Of a DNA stretch of 60,000 nucleotides, positions 24,369 to 38,747 are shown in pieces. Source of the DNA: Nymphaea colorata. Lineage: Eukaryota; Streptophyta; Magnoliopsida; Nymphaeales; Nymphaeaceae. A program made the translations under genes and the position numbers. Each line of letters opens with the position of its first letter. Positions within the stretch are counted from its first letter, which is position 1. A model generated the notes under the pieces. That model worked only from the letters and a program-made list of their open reading frames with translations, did not search any database and was not told the DNA's origin. The DNA lies in assembly GCF_008831285.2 (NCBI RefSeq), contig NC_045144.1, positions 7,665,886-7,725,885 of the forward strand. Direction: 5' to 3'.

Positions 24369-25332
24369 CGGAAAATATAGTTCACATTTTGCTTTCATAA
24401 AGTTTCTCATCTACAATTTCTTGTAAGGATATGATTATTATTTGCTACTAGTGGAGAATGTTTTGCTATTTGCTTGACGAAACCTTATTTATGAGCAAAC
24501 TAAAAAGATACCTCATGATGTTTCACATTAGCCATGGATATCACATAAGTTGGCACAAGTTCCGTCCTTGTATATGCTTTGAAACAAAGTCTTATATGGA
24601 GAAATATGTGTTTTGATAGAATTTTAATTGGGCCTTTTAAATTATTCAAAATGATAAGAGGTGGCATATGGTGTCATGCCCCCCCCTTGTTTGATCATGT
24701 ATACAATATATGTATCTATTCTAGGAAAGAACTTACTAAACTTTTTCTATGTGATAGAATATGAAGACATTGACATAAATGGTTGAGGAAAAGAAACAGA
24801 CATTTGAAATCAAAGGCATGATTTGGCCTGATACTTAAGTGGATTGGGTATGCACAGCAAGGGGAAAAAATGTCCAGATACATGTGCAAAAAGTGGTTCT
24901 CTCCCATGCCTTCTCCAAATTCAAATCCATACCCTAATCACATACTATCCTATGGCTCTACAAAAGAGATTGTAACAAATTGGTTGATCAAATGACCATC
25001 CAAAATGATCCACATTTATGCAAACTATATGTTTCCATTTCGAGTCACATTCACACTATTGTATTTCGATCAAAGATAAAGAGTTGGATGAGGTGAGCGC
25101 AATATTGAACCAATGGTAGATCCAAGCTCAAGCACGCCTGGAGAGCAGGTGACAGCCCATCCCACTGCCAATACTAAGGGGATCAAGAATGCAGAAGATA
25201 GAGCCAAGGTCAGCTCTTAAAGCCTTTCAGCCAGGATTAATTTATCAAGCAATTTATCAAGCAACTTGTAGAAACATGCGAAAGGAGTGCCAAAGAAGAA
25301 TACCAGTATCATTGTCTTGACTAGTAGGTTAG

Positions 25333-25371
<39 letters not shown>

Positions 25372-25600
25372 GTATGTGTGTGTGTGTACATGTGCATTGG
25401 TCAGCCACTACTAATGCAGCTACCATCTAGCACTGTTGATGTAGCAATGTGCCGATCAACAACCAGTGGCTTGTTGTGTCAAACACTGTTGCCTATCAAC
25501 AATGCCATTTGTTAGCCACAATGTAAAAAGTAGCATTAGCTGCATTAGGAACATAGAGGCTGCTCTTGGAGTGCGTCACTATAGGTTTTTTTTTTTTTTT
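24369..25600. other. intergenic sequence
   Basis: No gene is supported. It contains a 12-bp tandem duplication (AATTTATCAAGC, about 25239-25264) and the microsatellite at 25336. Confidence 0.4.
25336..25387. repeat. (CT)n and (GT)n microsatellite
   Basis: About 17 CT units to 25369, then ACGTA and a short GT run. Seen directly. Confidence 0.93.
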
Positions 25601-26690
25601 TTTTTGAAATCTCTCACTCTTACTTTGTTTCTGATATGAAGTGCCTGGTAGTGGTCCTTTTCCCCCCTCCTTTTCTTGTATATATTATGTAGATCTCTTC
25701 GTGCCTGTAGCAAGTTATGGTTTCAAGTTTTTTTTGCTTTGGATCACGATTTCCATTTCTTAACATATGTTCTGTTTTAATGAACAATAAGCATTGTAAT
25801 GAGGATTTTCCATCTTTCCCATGTCTTCTCCTGCTTTGGGATATATTTGATGATACTCTTAAAATGTTCAATGAATTGTTTGAGTGGCATATGCGGGCCA
25901 TGACTTTTCAATTATCTCCCTTGAAAAATCTAAAGTTAAAGCTTTTATGGCTCAAAGTCACTTAATGTGGGAACCATACTTTCTTCTTTTTATTCTTTAT
26001 TTATGCATTTTACTCATCATGAGATTTGCTTTTAAAAGAAGTTTACTAGAATTTCTTTAATTTACAAGGTAGCTTTGCACTACACCTACAAGTTGGCTTC
26101 TTAAAGATCACAAGCACGATAAAAGACTTCATGATGATTAATGCTCTTTGCAGTATTACAATAGCTAGAATACATTGCAAAAATCACCTTATCTACACTA
26201 GTGAAAAAATCACCGCTATGGCCTCCACCTTATACGTGATCTGTGAACTGTTAACAAACTTTTATAGAAGCTAAATTTTGTGCTTAGTTTGTTTTACTTT
26301 GCTATTGCGATGTTATTTTCTATGTACTACATGATGTTATGTTTAAAAATCTTGATATAAGGAAGGCAATTTGTAAACGTGAACTAAAAAATGGTCTCTT
26401 AGTAACAAATGATATACATATCGCCCTTTGTGTGCACACAAAAATATGAATGGAAAATTTGAAATCAATGCTTGGGTCATCATTCAAGTTATGTCCTCTA
26501 AATCCTTTTACATGATATATGTTTCAAAGATAATGACACTAAAGTACATCACAATGTGAAGTTTGCTCATCCTTTTCACGTTACCAATAATGCTTTTCGT
26601 TTAGTTCAGTGAGGCCTGATACCCTAATGTCTTGTTTGCATTGTGAATGCTACATATATGTTGTGATTGTTAGTGATTAGTCTAAAGTAC
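25601..26690. other. AT-rich intergenic sequence, repeat-like
   Basis: Starts after a run of about 21 T (25587-25607). The open frames at 25620-25965 show no recognisable motif. Sequence from 26400 on may belong to the decayed element that follows. Confidence 0.35.
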
Positions 26691-28800
26691 TATTTATTTT
26701 AATCAATCCAAAGGATGAGGCTTTTGAAGATAAGGCCCTTGGTCATATGGTTGAAGCTGAATTATTTGCAAAACGAGAACTCTTACAAAAGACAATGGCG
26801 AATATATAAAAACCATTAATTTCATGAAATTTGAACTTCGATAAGTTTTCTATCTACTAGCACTATTACACTAGAGCACAAGGAAGTGATAGAAACAAAA
26901 ATTCATCTTGTGAAAATTACATAAGCTTTAACATTTCAAATGCAAATACAAAAACTTTTACAATTTGATGATACAACCAAGGCATATTGTTTGACCAATA
27001 GACTTCCCATAAATAAAAACTTTAGATGGCAGAAAAATAAGTTTTCAGCACCTTAAAACCATTAGTTGCGTTTTGTATACAAAAAAAAGATACAATAATT
27101 AGGCTCCTTCATTTGAGAAGATTTGAATGGATCAGTTATCTATGTAGACTTCTCCGACTTTGCCATTTATGATGCAATCAAATATCGTATAGTAGAACAA
27201 CTGACTTTTAGTGACTTCTCGCTAAATTTGTGACTTTTCTATGTAATCTCACTATTCACCAAGAGTCAACCACCTATCATGAAGCAAAAAATGTTGCTAT
27301 GTGGGCTTGATGCCATTTATATTATTAAATTGCCTAAGGGTTAAAAAAATGAATGATGTAGATAAGCTTATAAGGCTAGTATGCTAATGGCTCTATTGAT
27401 TGTCATAAAGCTAGTTTAGAAGCCACATAGTTCATTTAAGTTCATGGGGTTGATTACAATGAAAATTCCATTTTAGCAAGAAGATTAAATACCTTAAAGA
27501 TACTCTCATTTATTGCTTTCAATAAAAATCAGGATCTTAGATATCGTGATGAAGAGATAATAACTTTGTGTATAGGTTCTTGAAGCCAATTTTTGTTATT
27601 TCAAATTAAGCTAAGGACTTCAAGGTAAGAACTTCACCAGTTTGCTTTATATACTTGTTTATGCAAATCGGCACATTAGTGCCATATATAATAATAATAA
27701 TCACATAATTTAAGTAAAAAAAATTATCTATGTGAAACCTTTGATATCAATGACTAGGAATTGAGATGCCTCCTAGTCATTGAAGTATCATGTTTTCAAA
27801 AAGATTTTTAATCACAATGCAAATATGCCCTTAAACATTTATGTCTTTTTGAAGAGATAGAGAGATTGAAATCTAAACCTATAGATACACCAATTGATCA
27901 TATGAATAATGAGACCAACAAACAATTGGTAGGTCTTTAAAAGATATTAGACTCTTGTTTGAAAACTTATGTATCTCACCATCACAAGATCAAATTTGCA
28001 TGTGCAATAAATGTAGTTAATCAACACATGCATTCTGCTATTGAAAATCATATAAAAATGGTTGATAGAATTATGAGTTGCACATAGAAAATACCATTTT
28101 AAGGTATTTGGATGAAATAAGAAATTTACCTTAAATTCATAAGGTATTTAGATGTACATTGATCATATAGTACAAATAGTCAAAGAGTTGCTATAGACTA
28201 TAATGTCATTAAAGGAAACAAACTTTTCATAGAAGAAAAATAAACAAAATGCTTTGTCGAAATTTTTGATTCCAACATTTGGTGTTGTGCAGTGACAACT
28301 ACAATATGTGAACCTGATGATGGTTGTAGTCAAAATGTATTATGATAATTAGGTAGTGATACAACATACAACATATATTTAATTTAGCATCAGAGACCAA
28401 AACATATAAGACTTTTATATCATTGTATTTAAGAAAAAAAATAGAAGAAAAAAAATATGATGCCTTCGAACACAAAAGAATTGATGGATATTGTGATTAA
28501 AAGTTTACAAAGGGCTCCAATTTATAAGATCAATTGGAAGTGAGTTCCCTTAATATTCATGTCCACTTGAGAGGAATTGTTGATAATACACAAGCTAAAT
28601 AAGTATCACATATTTTTGATAGACTAACGGTGAAAAGTTTACTATGTTTTTGGTTAATGGTGTATTACCTTTTTCCAATGAAATTTCAGGTGCCAAAACA
28701 ATGCCTTTTTAATGAAAATTGTGAATAAACTTATTTTGGAGAAAGAAATGTTAAATTATGCAATTGATATTTTAGATTATATTACACTAGATACCCAATG
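26690..28800 (+). pseudogene. decayed retroelement or endogenous pararetrovirus frame
   Basis: The plus strand shows many short open runs that look like one broken coding region. A charged 35-codon run lies at about 26702-26808. A cysteine/histidine pattern lies at 27997-28038, reading C-x-C-x2-C-x4-H-x2-C and interrupted by a stop codon. The caulimovirid coat-protein finger is C-x-C-x2-C-x4-H-x4-C and retrotransposon gag knuckles are C-x2-C-x4-H-x4-C. The pattern is nearer the former, with a two-residue difference. Base composition is strongly AT-rich. Multiple stops and shifts make it non-functional. I see no reverse-transcriptase motif nearby. Origin is uncertain. Confidence 0.3.
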
Positions 28801-31800
28801 ATGGGGCGGTAGATGATGTTCAACCTCAACTTTTCAGTAGAATTTTTAAGGAGAAGCAATCAAGCTAGTAGTCTTTAATATAACTCAAATTGTTGTCTTT
28901 AGAATGGAGAGATCATGTGACAACCCTAACGAAGTAAGCAGCTCTAGTGCTCCAACTGCTTTATATGTATCTTTTGCACAAGTCTTTTATCTTTTTAATA
29001 GTACTGAAATTCAAGGGGTTGAATATTTGATTAATTAAGTATATTCCTAAAAGTCATTTTTACTAAATTACTAATTAAGACATGAGCATATAAAATATAT
29101 CTTACTTGTTGAATAACAAGATCCTTTTTTCATATTCTTTGAATAAACACATTAAATGTGAATAATAGCATTTTGCTTGTTCAATCATATGAGTAAGCAA
29201 GAAGGATAACAACATAAGGGGTTTGCAAGAACCTAAGTAAATGCGACATATGGTTGCCTAAGGATGGTATTCTATTTGTGAAAAGAGTATACCTTGTTCA
29301 AAACCCTTTTTGACCTCTCTCTTTCTCTGTACTATTATTTAGTTTTTGACCAACTTACTTAGTATTAAACAAAATATAAAGTGCCAAACTAACTTAGGGT
29401 TTTTGTCTAGATAAGCAAGTGAGTTTTCATTTTTATGTACTAGGGTGATGAGGTATTCGTAATGTGACTAAAAAGCCATGCATTTATTTTCACATTACAA
29501 TAATTTACAGCTTCTGACTTTTATTTATTCATTATTCATTCTATTATATTGAATATTCCTCCCTTGTATATTAATTGTAATAGTAGTCTACATTCTTTTG
29601 CAAAACACCTTTTTTATAGATGGCTTGAGCATTAGAAACCATATGAGAAATTTAAGAAGTTATTCATAAAGTACCATAGCTTAAGATGCTCTCTTTAAAC
29701 CTATTGTCACTTTACTTTTATAGGTTCATCTAGGGATTCTCTTATGAGCTTTGTTTAGTTTCATAAATATACTTTTGAAATAGTTGAAAAACACTTTACT
29801 AAAGACTATCTTAAAGGCAAATTGCTATATCTCACCTAAGCACTATAAATGCACTTGTAGCCTACTTTATTCATTATGATAAAGTATAATTTGTTAGATT
29901 GAAAAAGAACAATTCTTACATACAACAATCAAGCTCCATTTGAACTCAAATGGGAATTGAATAGTTCTTCAAATCTTGAATAGCTTCTTTACCTTTTATT
30001 GTACTTGTTATCTTAGACAAAATGTTTTTAGTAAGTTAAAAAAAAGCTCTTTCTAAAAGGGATTAACAAACACCTCACTTCACATATTTACATGTTGTAC
30101 ACTCTTTCCACTATCATAGCAAAGTCTCTCCCTCTCTCTTCCCACCCCAACAAATAATGACAAGGGTAATGATGTGTCATTGGATTGCAACGGATAGAGA
30201 ATATCTTCCACCTGATTTCCTTTGTGGTCTATTTTTTGAAGGTTATTGCTTAGCTGTAGAACATTATCTTGGTGATATTTTGAGGTTGCATAGTTTTATT
30301 TGCATTTTCACATGTTTTAAATGTTATTTTTTGTTGAACAAGTACAAAGGCTTTATTCAGACTTCTTTTATCTCTCATGTAACCTTTATCTCTCATGTAG
30401 TGATACGTTTTCAACATTGAGTTGTTGTATTGTTTATTTTTTATTTTGTACTTTAGTAAAACCATGGTTCTACTGAGTTCATCTTACCAATTAGTGCAAA
30501 TTTTTATTGTAGCATATATATTTTGCTTTACTATCATGATTTGTATTTTTTGTATTCATTCTTCATTTAAGAAAGTAACTTGTTTCCAAACTTTTTCATT
30601 TTATAAGGGTATATAGTTCTTTTAGAGCTTGGGTTTTGGTTTCAATTTGTATCTCGAAATGTTGTTAGTTTATAAAATGAGAGCAGGTGTTAGATAGATA
30701 TGCATGATAGACTTTTAATGAGTCATCTAAATAAATATATTCTTCAATTGGATGAAGTGTAAAATTTGGGACTTTGCAATAACAAAATTTAGAGTTTATG
30801 AACACTCTCAGTTTATATCTTCATGTTGCAACAAAACATGATATTTATCTATAGAGCTTAAAATGTTTCAATAGAATTATCTCTTTTTCAATATATTTTT
30901 AAAGAAATATGACACACACAAAATCATGTTTTAATGCGAACTCAACTATCTAATTTTCTAGTGCTCATCCTTTAAGAAAGTATGCAATGCATACCAATGA
31001 CACACTACATTATCTTAGCACAAAGAGCTAACATGCACATAACCTTAATTTAAGCCTTGTTAGAAGATGATCATTTCTTAACATGTTGACAAAAATATCA
31101 AAAGTTAATGACCTGAGATATCATCATAAAATTCTGAAAAAAAAAACCTGAAGTATTGGTATATAGGATATGTTGCCATGCATTTATAATTGCAAATTGC
31201 ACTCATAATTACCATTGACCTGAGATATCATGATAAAATTCTATTGATTAAAGAATTCTCATAGAAAGAATTATATTATATATTAAAACAATATTTAGTT
31301 CAAGCTAGTAACAGTTGATCTGACACGAAGGATTTGTTTACTTGGTTTTCTTAATATATAAACATTCTTGTTTTCTTTTTTAAATTGAGTGATAAATTAG
31401 TTACTTAATTATTTAATCTTCTAACTCATTCAAATTCTTTTACTCTCATTCTTTTTTAGCTTCACCCTTTTTTTTTTCTTTTTCATGATACAAGTGTCAT
31501 ACTTCTCATTTTTCTTCTTATCAACTTGATTCTCAAATTTTGCCCATGTATCTAGGCAATGCCATTATATTTCTTTCACAATTCATATAGCCTGTCTTGT
31601 ATTTCTTACTAACATTTTTTAATCTGACTAAGTGAAAGAAGTAGATTGGATGAGACCTTACCCAAAAAATATATTCCACATCCATCCTCCCAAATCCCAT
31701 CGCAAGATTTCTTTTGTCACTCTATCAATTATTACTAAGAATCTATCTTATTGTTAATCTCCATGGGACTCATGTCTACGTCTAATGTGGTTGATAACGT

Positions 31801-33259
31801 TAACAAAAAAAAAATGTAAAGCATGCTTTAGTGACTCTATTAACTCTTATTAGGTCAGTTGCCTAATATTCATCTAGGTTTTGCTTTGAATTGTTTGGTA
31901 GATTCCCATGAATCAATATGACTATTGGGCTCATCTTTAAAATCACTTGTTTAGTAGCTATAAAGAGTTGTACCTATTGATTAGAAGACATTGCCTTTTT
32001 TTTATGGATGCCAATAAGAAATTATTGTCTTTTTTCTATTACTATTTGTAACAAAAACATTTATTAGCAAATGCAAATTTGTCATATATAAACTCATTTC
32101 TAAAAGGGGCTAGGGCATGACTCTACCTTTGACATTGTCACATTCTTCTTACTTTTTTTCTTCTCTACATATTATTTTATCTTTCATCATATTTTGTCTT
32201 CTTAGACTACTTTTTTCACATTTCTCATATACATTATTCTAAGTGTTTTCATTCCTAACAATGTCATCGTTTAGTTGGTCAATCACATTAGTCTACAACG
32301 AACATGTTCCCCCACCTTGGTAATTTTTTAATTTTTCCATTCTTTTGAAATTCAGCTAGTAGTCTTATAGTTAGTTAGTTGTTCACTTCAACTCCCTTTC
32401 TAAGTTGGAAAGTGTAATGTCATCTTGCTTGTATTATTTTCCTCCCTCTTTTGTCTTAGTTTTTTCTCCATTTTTTCCTACAAATCTTGATAACATTTTT
32501 CATGATTGTAGGCTGCATCTTTTGGTTGGTTAATGAAATGCATTATATATCAATTGGTTGATCAGCTTTGTTGGTTGACCATTTTCTTCTTCTAAACCAA
32601 CCAATGGACCAGAATTCTAGTTGGAGGTACTTTCACTCAATAAGTTCTTTTCTACTAGAAGTTTAAGTGAATGCATTAGTCAATTAACATTTGGATGTAT
32701 GGTTTAATACGGAATTGCTTTTAAAAATATATTTTGAAAAGAAGGTGATAGGGAAATAATATTTCAAGATTGACTGCATATTTAGAACCTCTATAATTTT
32801 CCTTTATTTGCATCAAGAATGTAGAAATTGATGATTTTAGCTCGTGAATAATGTACTTCATAATTAAATGTTTGTAGTTTATTTATCCCAAAGATATTTA
32901 AACTTGTTGGAGCTTCAATTGGTCTATTACATTGCAACATATATTTAAAAACTTTATATTAAAAAATCTTTTACGAGATTCCATTATTATGTTATTTTTG
33001 TTGAACCTATAATAAGGTCAACCTCAACTCAATTTTTTGCAAATGCTAGGTAAATCATAGAACCTTTGTTGTTCATCTTCTCACTTTACTAGTCTATGCA
33101 TAAGCTACAAGCTTGCCTCAAACTTTAGCACTAAACACAATATAATATGCTTCTAAGATGAGTTCACTAAGCATGATTACTCTTTCGTTATATGTCCAGA
33201 ATATTCATTTTTTTTGTTGCAACAAATGAAAAGTTATTGTAATTTTGTAGTCTAAACTT
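28801..33259. other. very AT-rich gene-free sequence
   Basis: No gene is supported on either strand. Small repeats are present: TTTATCTCTCATGTA twice at about 30367-30401, and a 26-bp direct repeat beginning GACCTGAGATATCAT at 31110 and 31217. The composition suggests old, decayed transposons. Confidence 0.4.
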
Positions 33260-33440
33260 TTTCTCAATGCTTTTTATAATAAGATAGTTTATCATTAAAC
33301 CATATATATGTTTTCAATGAAAAGGTATGTTGAGTACTGCATTTATCTCTTTATTTCTTTTAGTTATTAGATGTATTTCCTTTTGTTATGCTTTGTGCTA
33401 TTGTCTTTTGCACATGGTATCAAGGCATTGGATTCATGAC
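33260..33440 (+). mobile_element. LTR 3' end and primer-binding site of a decayed Copia element
   Basis: A U5-like segment ends TTTTGCACA at 33414. It is followed directly by TGGTATCAAGGCATTGG, which resembles the initiator-Met tRNA primer site TGGTATCAGAGC used by plant Copia elements. The U5-like part resembles 36240-36438. The 5' LTR boundary could not be found. Confidence 0.45.
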
Positions 33441-36239
33441 ACTTTGATAATTCAAGAACTATTCTTATCTCTTAAAGGACAACTATACAATAGGGTGTAG
33501 ATCCATACTTATGGCTCTTGCTACTAAGAATAAATTGGCATTCATTTATTGTACTTCTTATAAACTAGAACTTTGATATTTAGAGAATGCATTATGGCAT
33601 CATTGTAATAATATGCTCCTAGCTTAAATCATTAATTTTTTATCGTGAGACTTGGCTAAATATAGTTATTCCAGTTCGACTACTCAAAATGTTTGAATTG
33701 ACCTAAGTGAGGTATTTACACAGAGCACAACATTTAAAAAATTTCAAACTAAGCTTACAATAACCAGACATGTTCAAAATGTAACGTTAGTTGTGTATTT
33801 TATCAAGTTGAAAGCCTACTAGGATGAACTGACATCCTATGACCCAACGTCTATTCGTATTTGTGAACCATAAAAATACGTGCTAAAAAAAGTCAAAAAA
33901 ACCTTGCTAGATAATTTTTTACAGGTTTAAATGAGCATTGGTAATGAAAAAATTTATTAATTGATCTTTTATTTGTAATTGCAAATGTGTATTCCTCATT
34001 CTTACAAGAAGAAAAACATAGTGAAACTAAGTTAGGTAATGCAAGCCTTATTATCAACAAAAACATGAGGAAATAATTGTAGTTTTGCACCAATCATCAA
34101 ATATAAGGTCACATCCATGACAAATACTTTACTATAATTTAATTGATAAAGACTGAAATAAGACAATTCTCGAGCCACTTTTGCATCAAGCCTAAAAGAA
34201 ATTCAACTATGGCCAACTCTTTTATTATAAATGGAGAAACCAATAAAAAAAATAACACCTATTTTGACAATAGAGGAGTACCAAAAACTTATGTAAGTTC
34301 TTAAAGCTAAAGCAACTTCATTCAAGCTGTATTTGCATGTTTGCACTTGTCTTCTTCCAATGCTTGGATTATTGACAATGGTGTAAATGAACCATGTCGT
34401 TGTCTCTACCATTTTTCTTTAAAGTCTCAAAATTTAATGTTTCATTTACATTCCGTTAATGATATAACAATGTTGCATGTACTATGTATCTTAGAAGTAT
34501 CGATCTCAACACCTCATTGAACCTAAATCATATCTTCTTTAAGTATTTATATTCAACTGTATATATGTCAGTCAACTTACAAGATCTTTTAACATTTCTA
34601 TTCTATTTAATTCTAATGGTTGTTATATTTAAGATCTGATCTCCAAGATGTTGATTGGAGTGGTTGACTTGGACAATGGTCAGCATTAGTTTAGAGATCT
34701 CATTTTATCCACAATAATGATTATGATTAGCTTAGAACTTGAAATTTAATGATGGAGATTGTCTTATCCTTCAAATTCTAGAAAAAATAAATTTTAGCAT
34801 ATGCTAGTGCATTTCTTTATTCAACTATCTTTGATTTATCTCTTTAGTTTTAAAACAATCCAAACTTCTACTCACCTTGATTTGTAATTGAAATAGCAAT
34901 AGATACGTGAACTAATGCATTGTTATATTTCCTTATTTTCAAACTTCTTTAATAAAAACTCTTAATGTTAGTCAATGATTACTCAAGAACAACATATTGT
35001 TACTTACAAGATGCAAACTGAAACCATCATCATGAAAATTGTTTTGAAAATGAAACCAATTTTTTTTTTATGACATGATTAATTTCTTGCTCAAAAATGA
35101 GTTTCACGTTAACATAGCTGCACTCATATTTCTCAAAAAAATAGTATTATGGAGAGAAAACACATGCACATCTTAAATGTTATTGGAGCACTTCTATTCC
35201 AAGCAAATATCCTTTTAAACTTTTTTTTTGGTTGGGAAGGGGGATGCATTCTTACTGCCACATGCTAATCAACTACACTTGTTTTTCATGGAAATGCTTT
35301 AATGCAGACATACTAAGCTATCTAACTGTAAACAAAATCATGCAAGTATGAAAGTGAAAACAAATCCCACAAGAGAGAATTAAAAGGAAAAATAAACATC
35401 ATGCAAGCATACTAAGCTATCTAACTGTAAGACGACTTGACATATTATTTCTTCTAAATACTTTCAACATGTTTGTATACAGCCCACTCAGAACTTGTTT
35501 AGAAGCAATCATGAAATGAAAGTATTTAGATCATCAAAGACAACTTAAGTGAATGGATTATGTTCCACATTAAAAATAGATAAATGATCAAGGCCTCTAG
35601 TGATGTCGACTAGGCTTTATGTGGGGAACTAAGAGAATTGTAACTAGGTACTACATATTCAATGAAAAAACATTGCCTCTATGAAATTGAGTATAGAGGT
35701 CATTCATAAAAGTTGAATAATACTTCAGTAAACATAATTTGTAGAATAGTGTGAGTAAGATAATTATTTATAAAGCCGTAAATCTATCATCATTTCTAAT
35801 AGAACTTTATTATATTATGACAATCAAACACCACCACATGTATTTGCAAATCTAATTTTTCATGAGTGCACAAAGAACATATCAAGTACATTATCAAATT
35901 GTTCACAATCTGAATAAATATGGAACCATTCAAACCTTTCATGTTTCCTCTTTCCTCTCAAGATCAACTAGTATACTTATTAAGTAACACTATGAGAAAA
36001 GATGAACTTTGATTTTTGGAGTCCAAATTGAGTATTCATAATGTGCATACTCTAGCTAGTTTGAGGGGGGATCGGTAAAAAATTTCAATTTCTAACATAT
36101 TCAAGAACTTTTCATAACCTTCTAAAGAGCCTCTTTTGATTTGGAATCTCGAGATGTGTCTAGAATCATATGCTATCTTCTTGTAACAAATATCAAATTG
36201 TTGTATCATGCTGTCAAAGTTATTTCTCAATGATTATTT
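33441..36239. other. decayed repeat sequence
   Basis: Probably the eroded interior of the element whose LTR ends at 33414. No conserved domain is readable. A 23-bp direct repeat (CATACTAAGCTATCTAACTG and three more bases) occurs at 35309 and 35408. Confidence 0.35.
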
Positions 36240-36470
36240 TAATAAGGTGGTCTAGCCTCAAGCTATATATGTGTTTTGTGCTCAATAATGAAAAAGGCAA
36301 GTTGAGCATTTCATTTATCTACTTTGTTCTCATCTACTCTATTTCTTATTGTTATCAATTATGTGCTTTTTGTTCAGCTCATTACAAGTTTTCACATCTT
36401 CAAATATTACTTATCATTACTTTAACTCTTCCATTGCTTATGTTTATCAGGCCTTAGGGTTTGAAAAGGC
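36240..36470 (+). mobile_element. second LTR/primer-site junction
   Basis: A segment with ATATATGTGTTTTGTGCTC and GTTGAGCATTTCATTTATCT parallels the LTR end at 33300-33414. It leads to TTTATCAGGCCTTAGGGTTTG at about 36445, a worn form of the Met-tRNA primer-binding site. It implies a second related Copia copy in the same orientation. Confidence 0.4.
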
Positions 36471-38560
36471 AAATGGTCTCTTCTACTTGGAGAGGATCCT
36501 ATGTTGAGTTTTGCTTTGAACCATTTTTGTTTTTCACACTTGTTTTTTATGTTATTTTGTTTTTCTGTTCAGTTTTGTTTATTTAGTGGGGTTTAGCAAC
36601 ACCAAGCACTATTCATTGCATCTCCTTAGCTTGTGCAGATAGCTAATGGATGATGCCTGACATTGAATACTTTCAAGGATGACAAAGTTTATGAAAAACC
36701 ACATATCAATATTGTAGACATCCATAAAGATGCCAACCTAGCATTATATGTCAGATGAGTTAGAGCTAAAAAATTAAGGTAAAAGAACAATTGAAGTGTA
36801 CTTATTGTAGACAAAAGTTTTAACACTTGTTAGGAGAATTGCTGAGACTTATATGGCAAGCCCGATAAAGGAAAAGTTCAAGAAATGAGGGGATTCCAAG
36901 AGGCATTGACAAGCTTGCATGCTCATTGCAACAAGTAACTAAGTCCAAGGTATTTTTTAGCAAGGAAATTAAAAATGAGGACAACAATTCAGTTCATCTT
37001 TGTGTTCTCACCTCTAAAGCCATTCAAAGGTTGTGGATAGTGGATACTAATACCGATAACACAAATATGTTGAAAAACATGAAAAAACAATCACATATTT
37101 GCATGAAAAATCTAGCTCCCATTTATATGCACGAAACTTAAATTCATTTCTTGACAAAAAATGACATAACAAAATTTCCGCCAGTTTTTTGTTAGCAAAT
37201 TTATTAAAAATGATGATCATGATGTCATTTTTTATTGGTAGTGTTGATTTTAGGTTCTCAAGCATCATGAGACTATTGATAGGGGTCCTTAGGCCCAGTG
37301 ATGTCTAATACATGGACATTTTAATCTAGTCCTTGATTTCCCATCAAAAGTTCAATACTAATAAGTTGTGATATAATACCCTTCAAATATGTTTAAATCT
37401 TTTTTCCATTTAACATGATATGAACATCGTGTCATGCATGTGAATTTTTCCAAATCATAAGACCCCTCAAAATCCTGTCTTACCTGGATATCTGACACAT
37501 ACAAATCTAATTCAAACTTGACAACCTTTGAAGAGGCAAATTTCAAAGCAAAATGAAAGCTAAGAAAAAAGATTTAGATGCTGTTGTGAGAATGAAAACT
37601 TGGGAAATGGTGCATGTAACTAAGGAAGACCACCTGTAGCCAAGATCAAATGCAACGGTCGTAAAACAATTGAAATATCTAAAGCTGATTGATAACCAAG
37701 TAGTACACATAAATAATGGTGTTCAACTACGATTAGAAGTATGCACTAGTGGGTAAGGGGAACTTTAAGATATTGGCTTGTTGAGGTGAAAATAATAACT
37801 AGACCACACAAGAATCTCATGTCTGAAAGGTATCTTCACATGTGAGCTAGAGGAAAAGTTCACATGGAGCTTCTATGCTGGTTCAACATAAACAACGATT
37901 AAAAATGTACAAGTACAAAAAATATACTATGCAACCTCGAATGTCACCAAGATAGTGGTTTGCAGCTTATAAACTAGAAAACTTGGAGAACAAGGCTACA
38001 GAGTAGGTACTCAAGTGGGCGATGCTCTCCTTCCATTCCAATCATAAATCACAGCATTGCCCTTGTTCTTAGATGATTTGAGGTGATATCAAACTTACAA
38101 ACAAGGAGAAAGGATTACGAACATTGAAAGTTTGTGAAGGTTTTTGTCAACAAAGATGCTTTTGGGAATTGAGGTTGTACACTACAGGAAGGATGTGCCC
38201 ATACGACTGAAAGTATGCATTGGCTTTAGTGAAAGAAACAAAACTTTGGGAGCAAAGGGTATCACACATTCTACGTGCTACACAATGATTAGTAGAGACC
38301 TCATAATGTCATGATAAAACGCAGAACACATGATTAGATGTATTGAAGTGCCAGTCAAGGCCTAAGATTTGAAACAAGTCAGCCATGATCCTTAACAATG
38401 ACAGCCTATCACCCAACTTAATGGCTGCCAATTCGTCCTTCCATGAAAGGAAAAAAAAAAAAACATGCAGAAGTAACTGCGCACATCTTCAAATTCTTGG
38501 GTCAATTGAGACTTCACATGAAGTAATCTAGCACTGACACAGTTAGGACCATAAACTCAG
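36471..38560. other. decayed Copia interior and intergenic sequence
   Basis: The plus strand at 36650-37140 has short open runs compatible with a gag or protease region, but none is conserved enough to name. No intact gene is seen. Confidence 0.3.
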
Positions 38561-38747
38561 TCCAAGCCAATCTTTTGACTTCACCCATTCAACTGAACCA
38601 TGCTGATTTATGTCGGAGGTCTAGTATAATAAAGCAAGTAGATTTGCTATTATTATGCTTCAATCTTTCCTTCTTTCTTCTTGTGCCTCTTTCTGATAAC
38701 TAAAGCTAAGCCCTACCACTTGCACCTCGGGAAGTACCTACGTAGCT

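Noticed and set aside
25717-25965. FDDT-containing frame considered as a reverse-transcriptase motif
   Set aside because: The residues around it do not fit either Copia or Ty3/pararetroviral catalytic blocks, so it is most likely chance.
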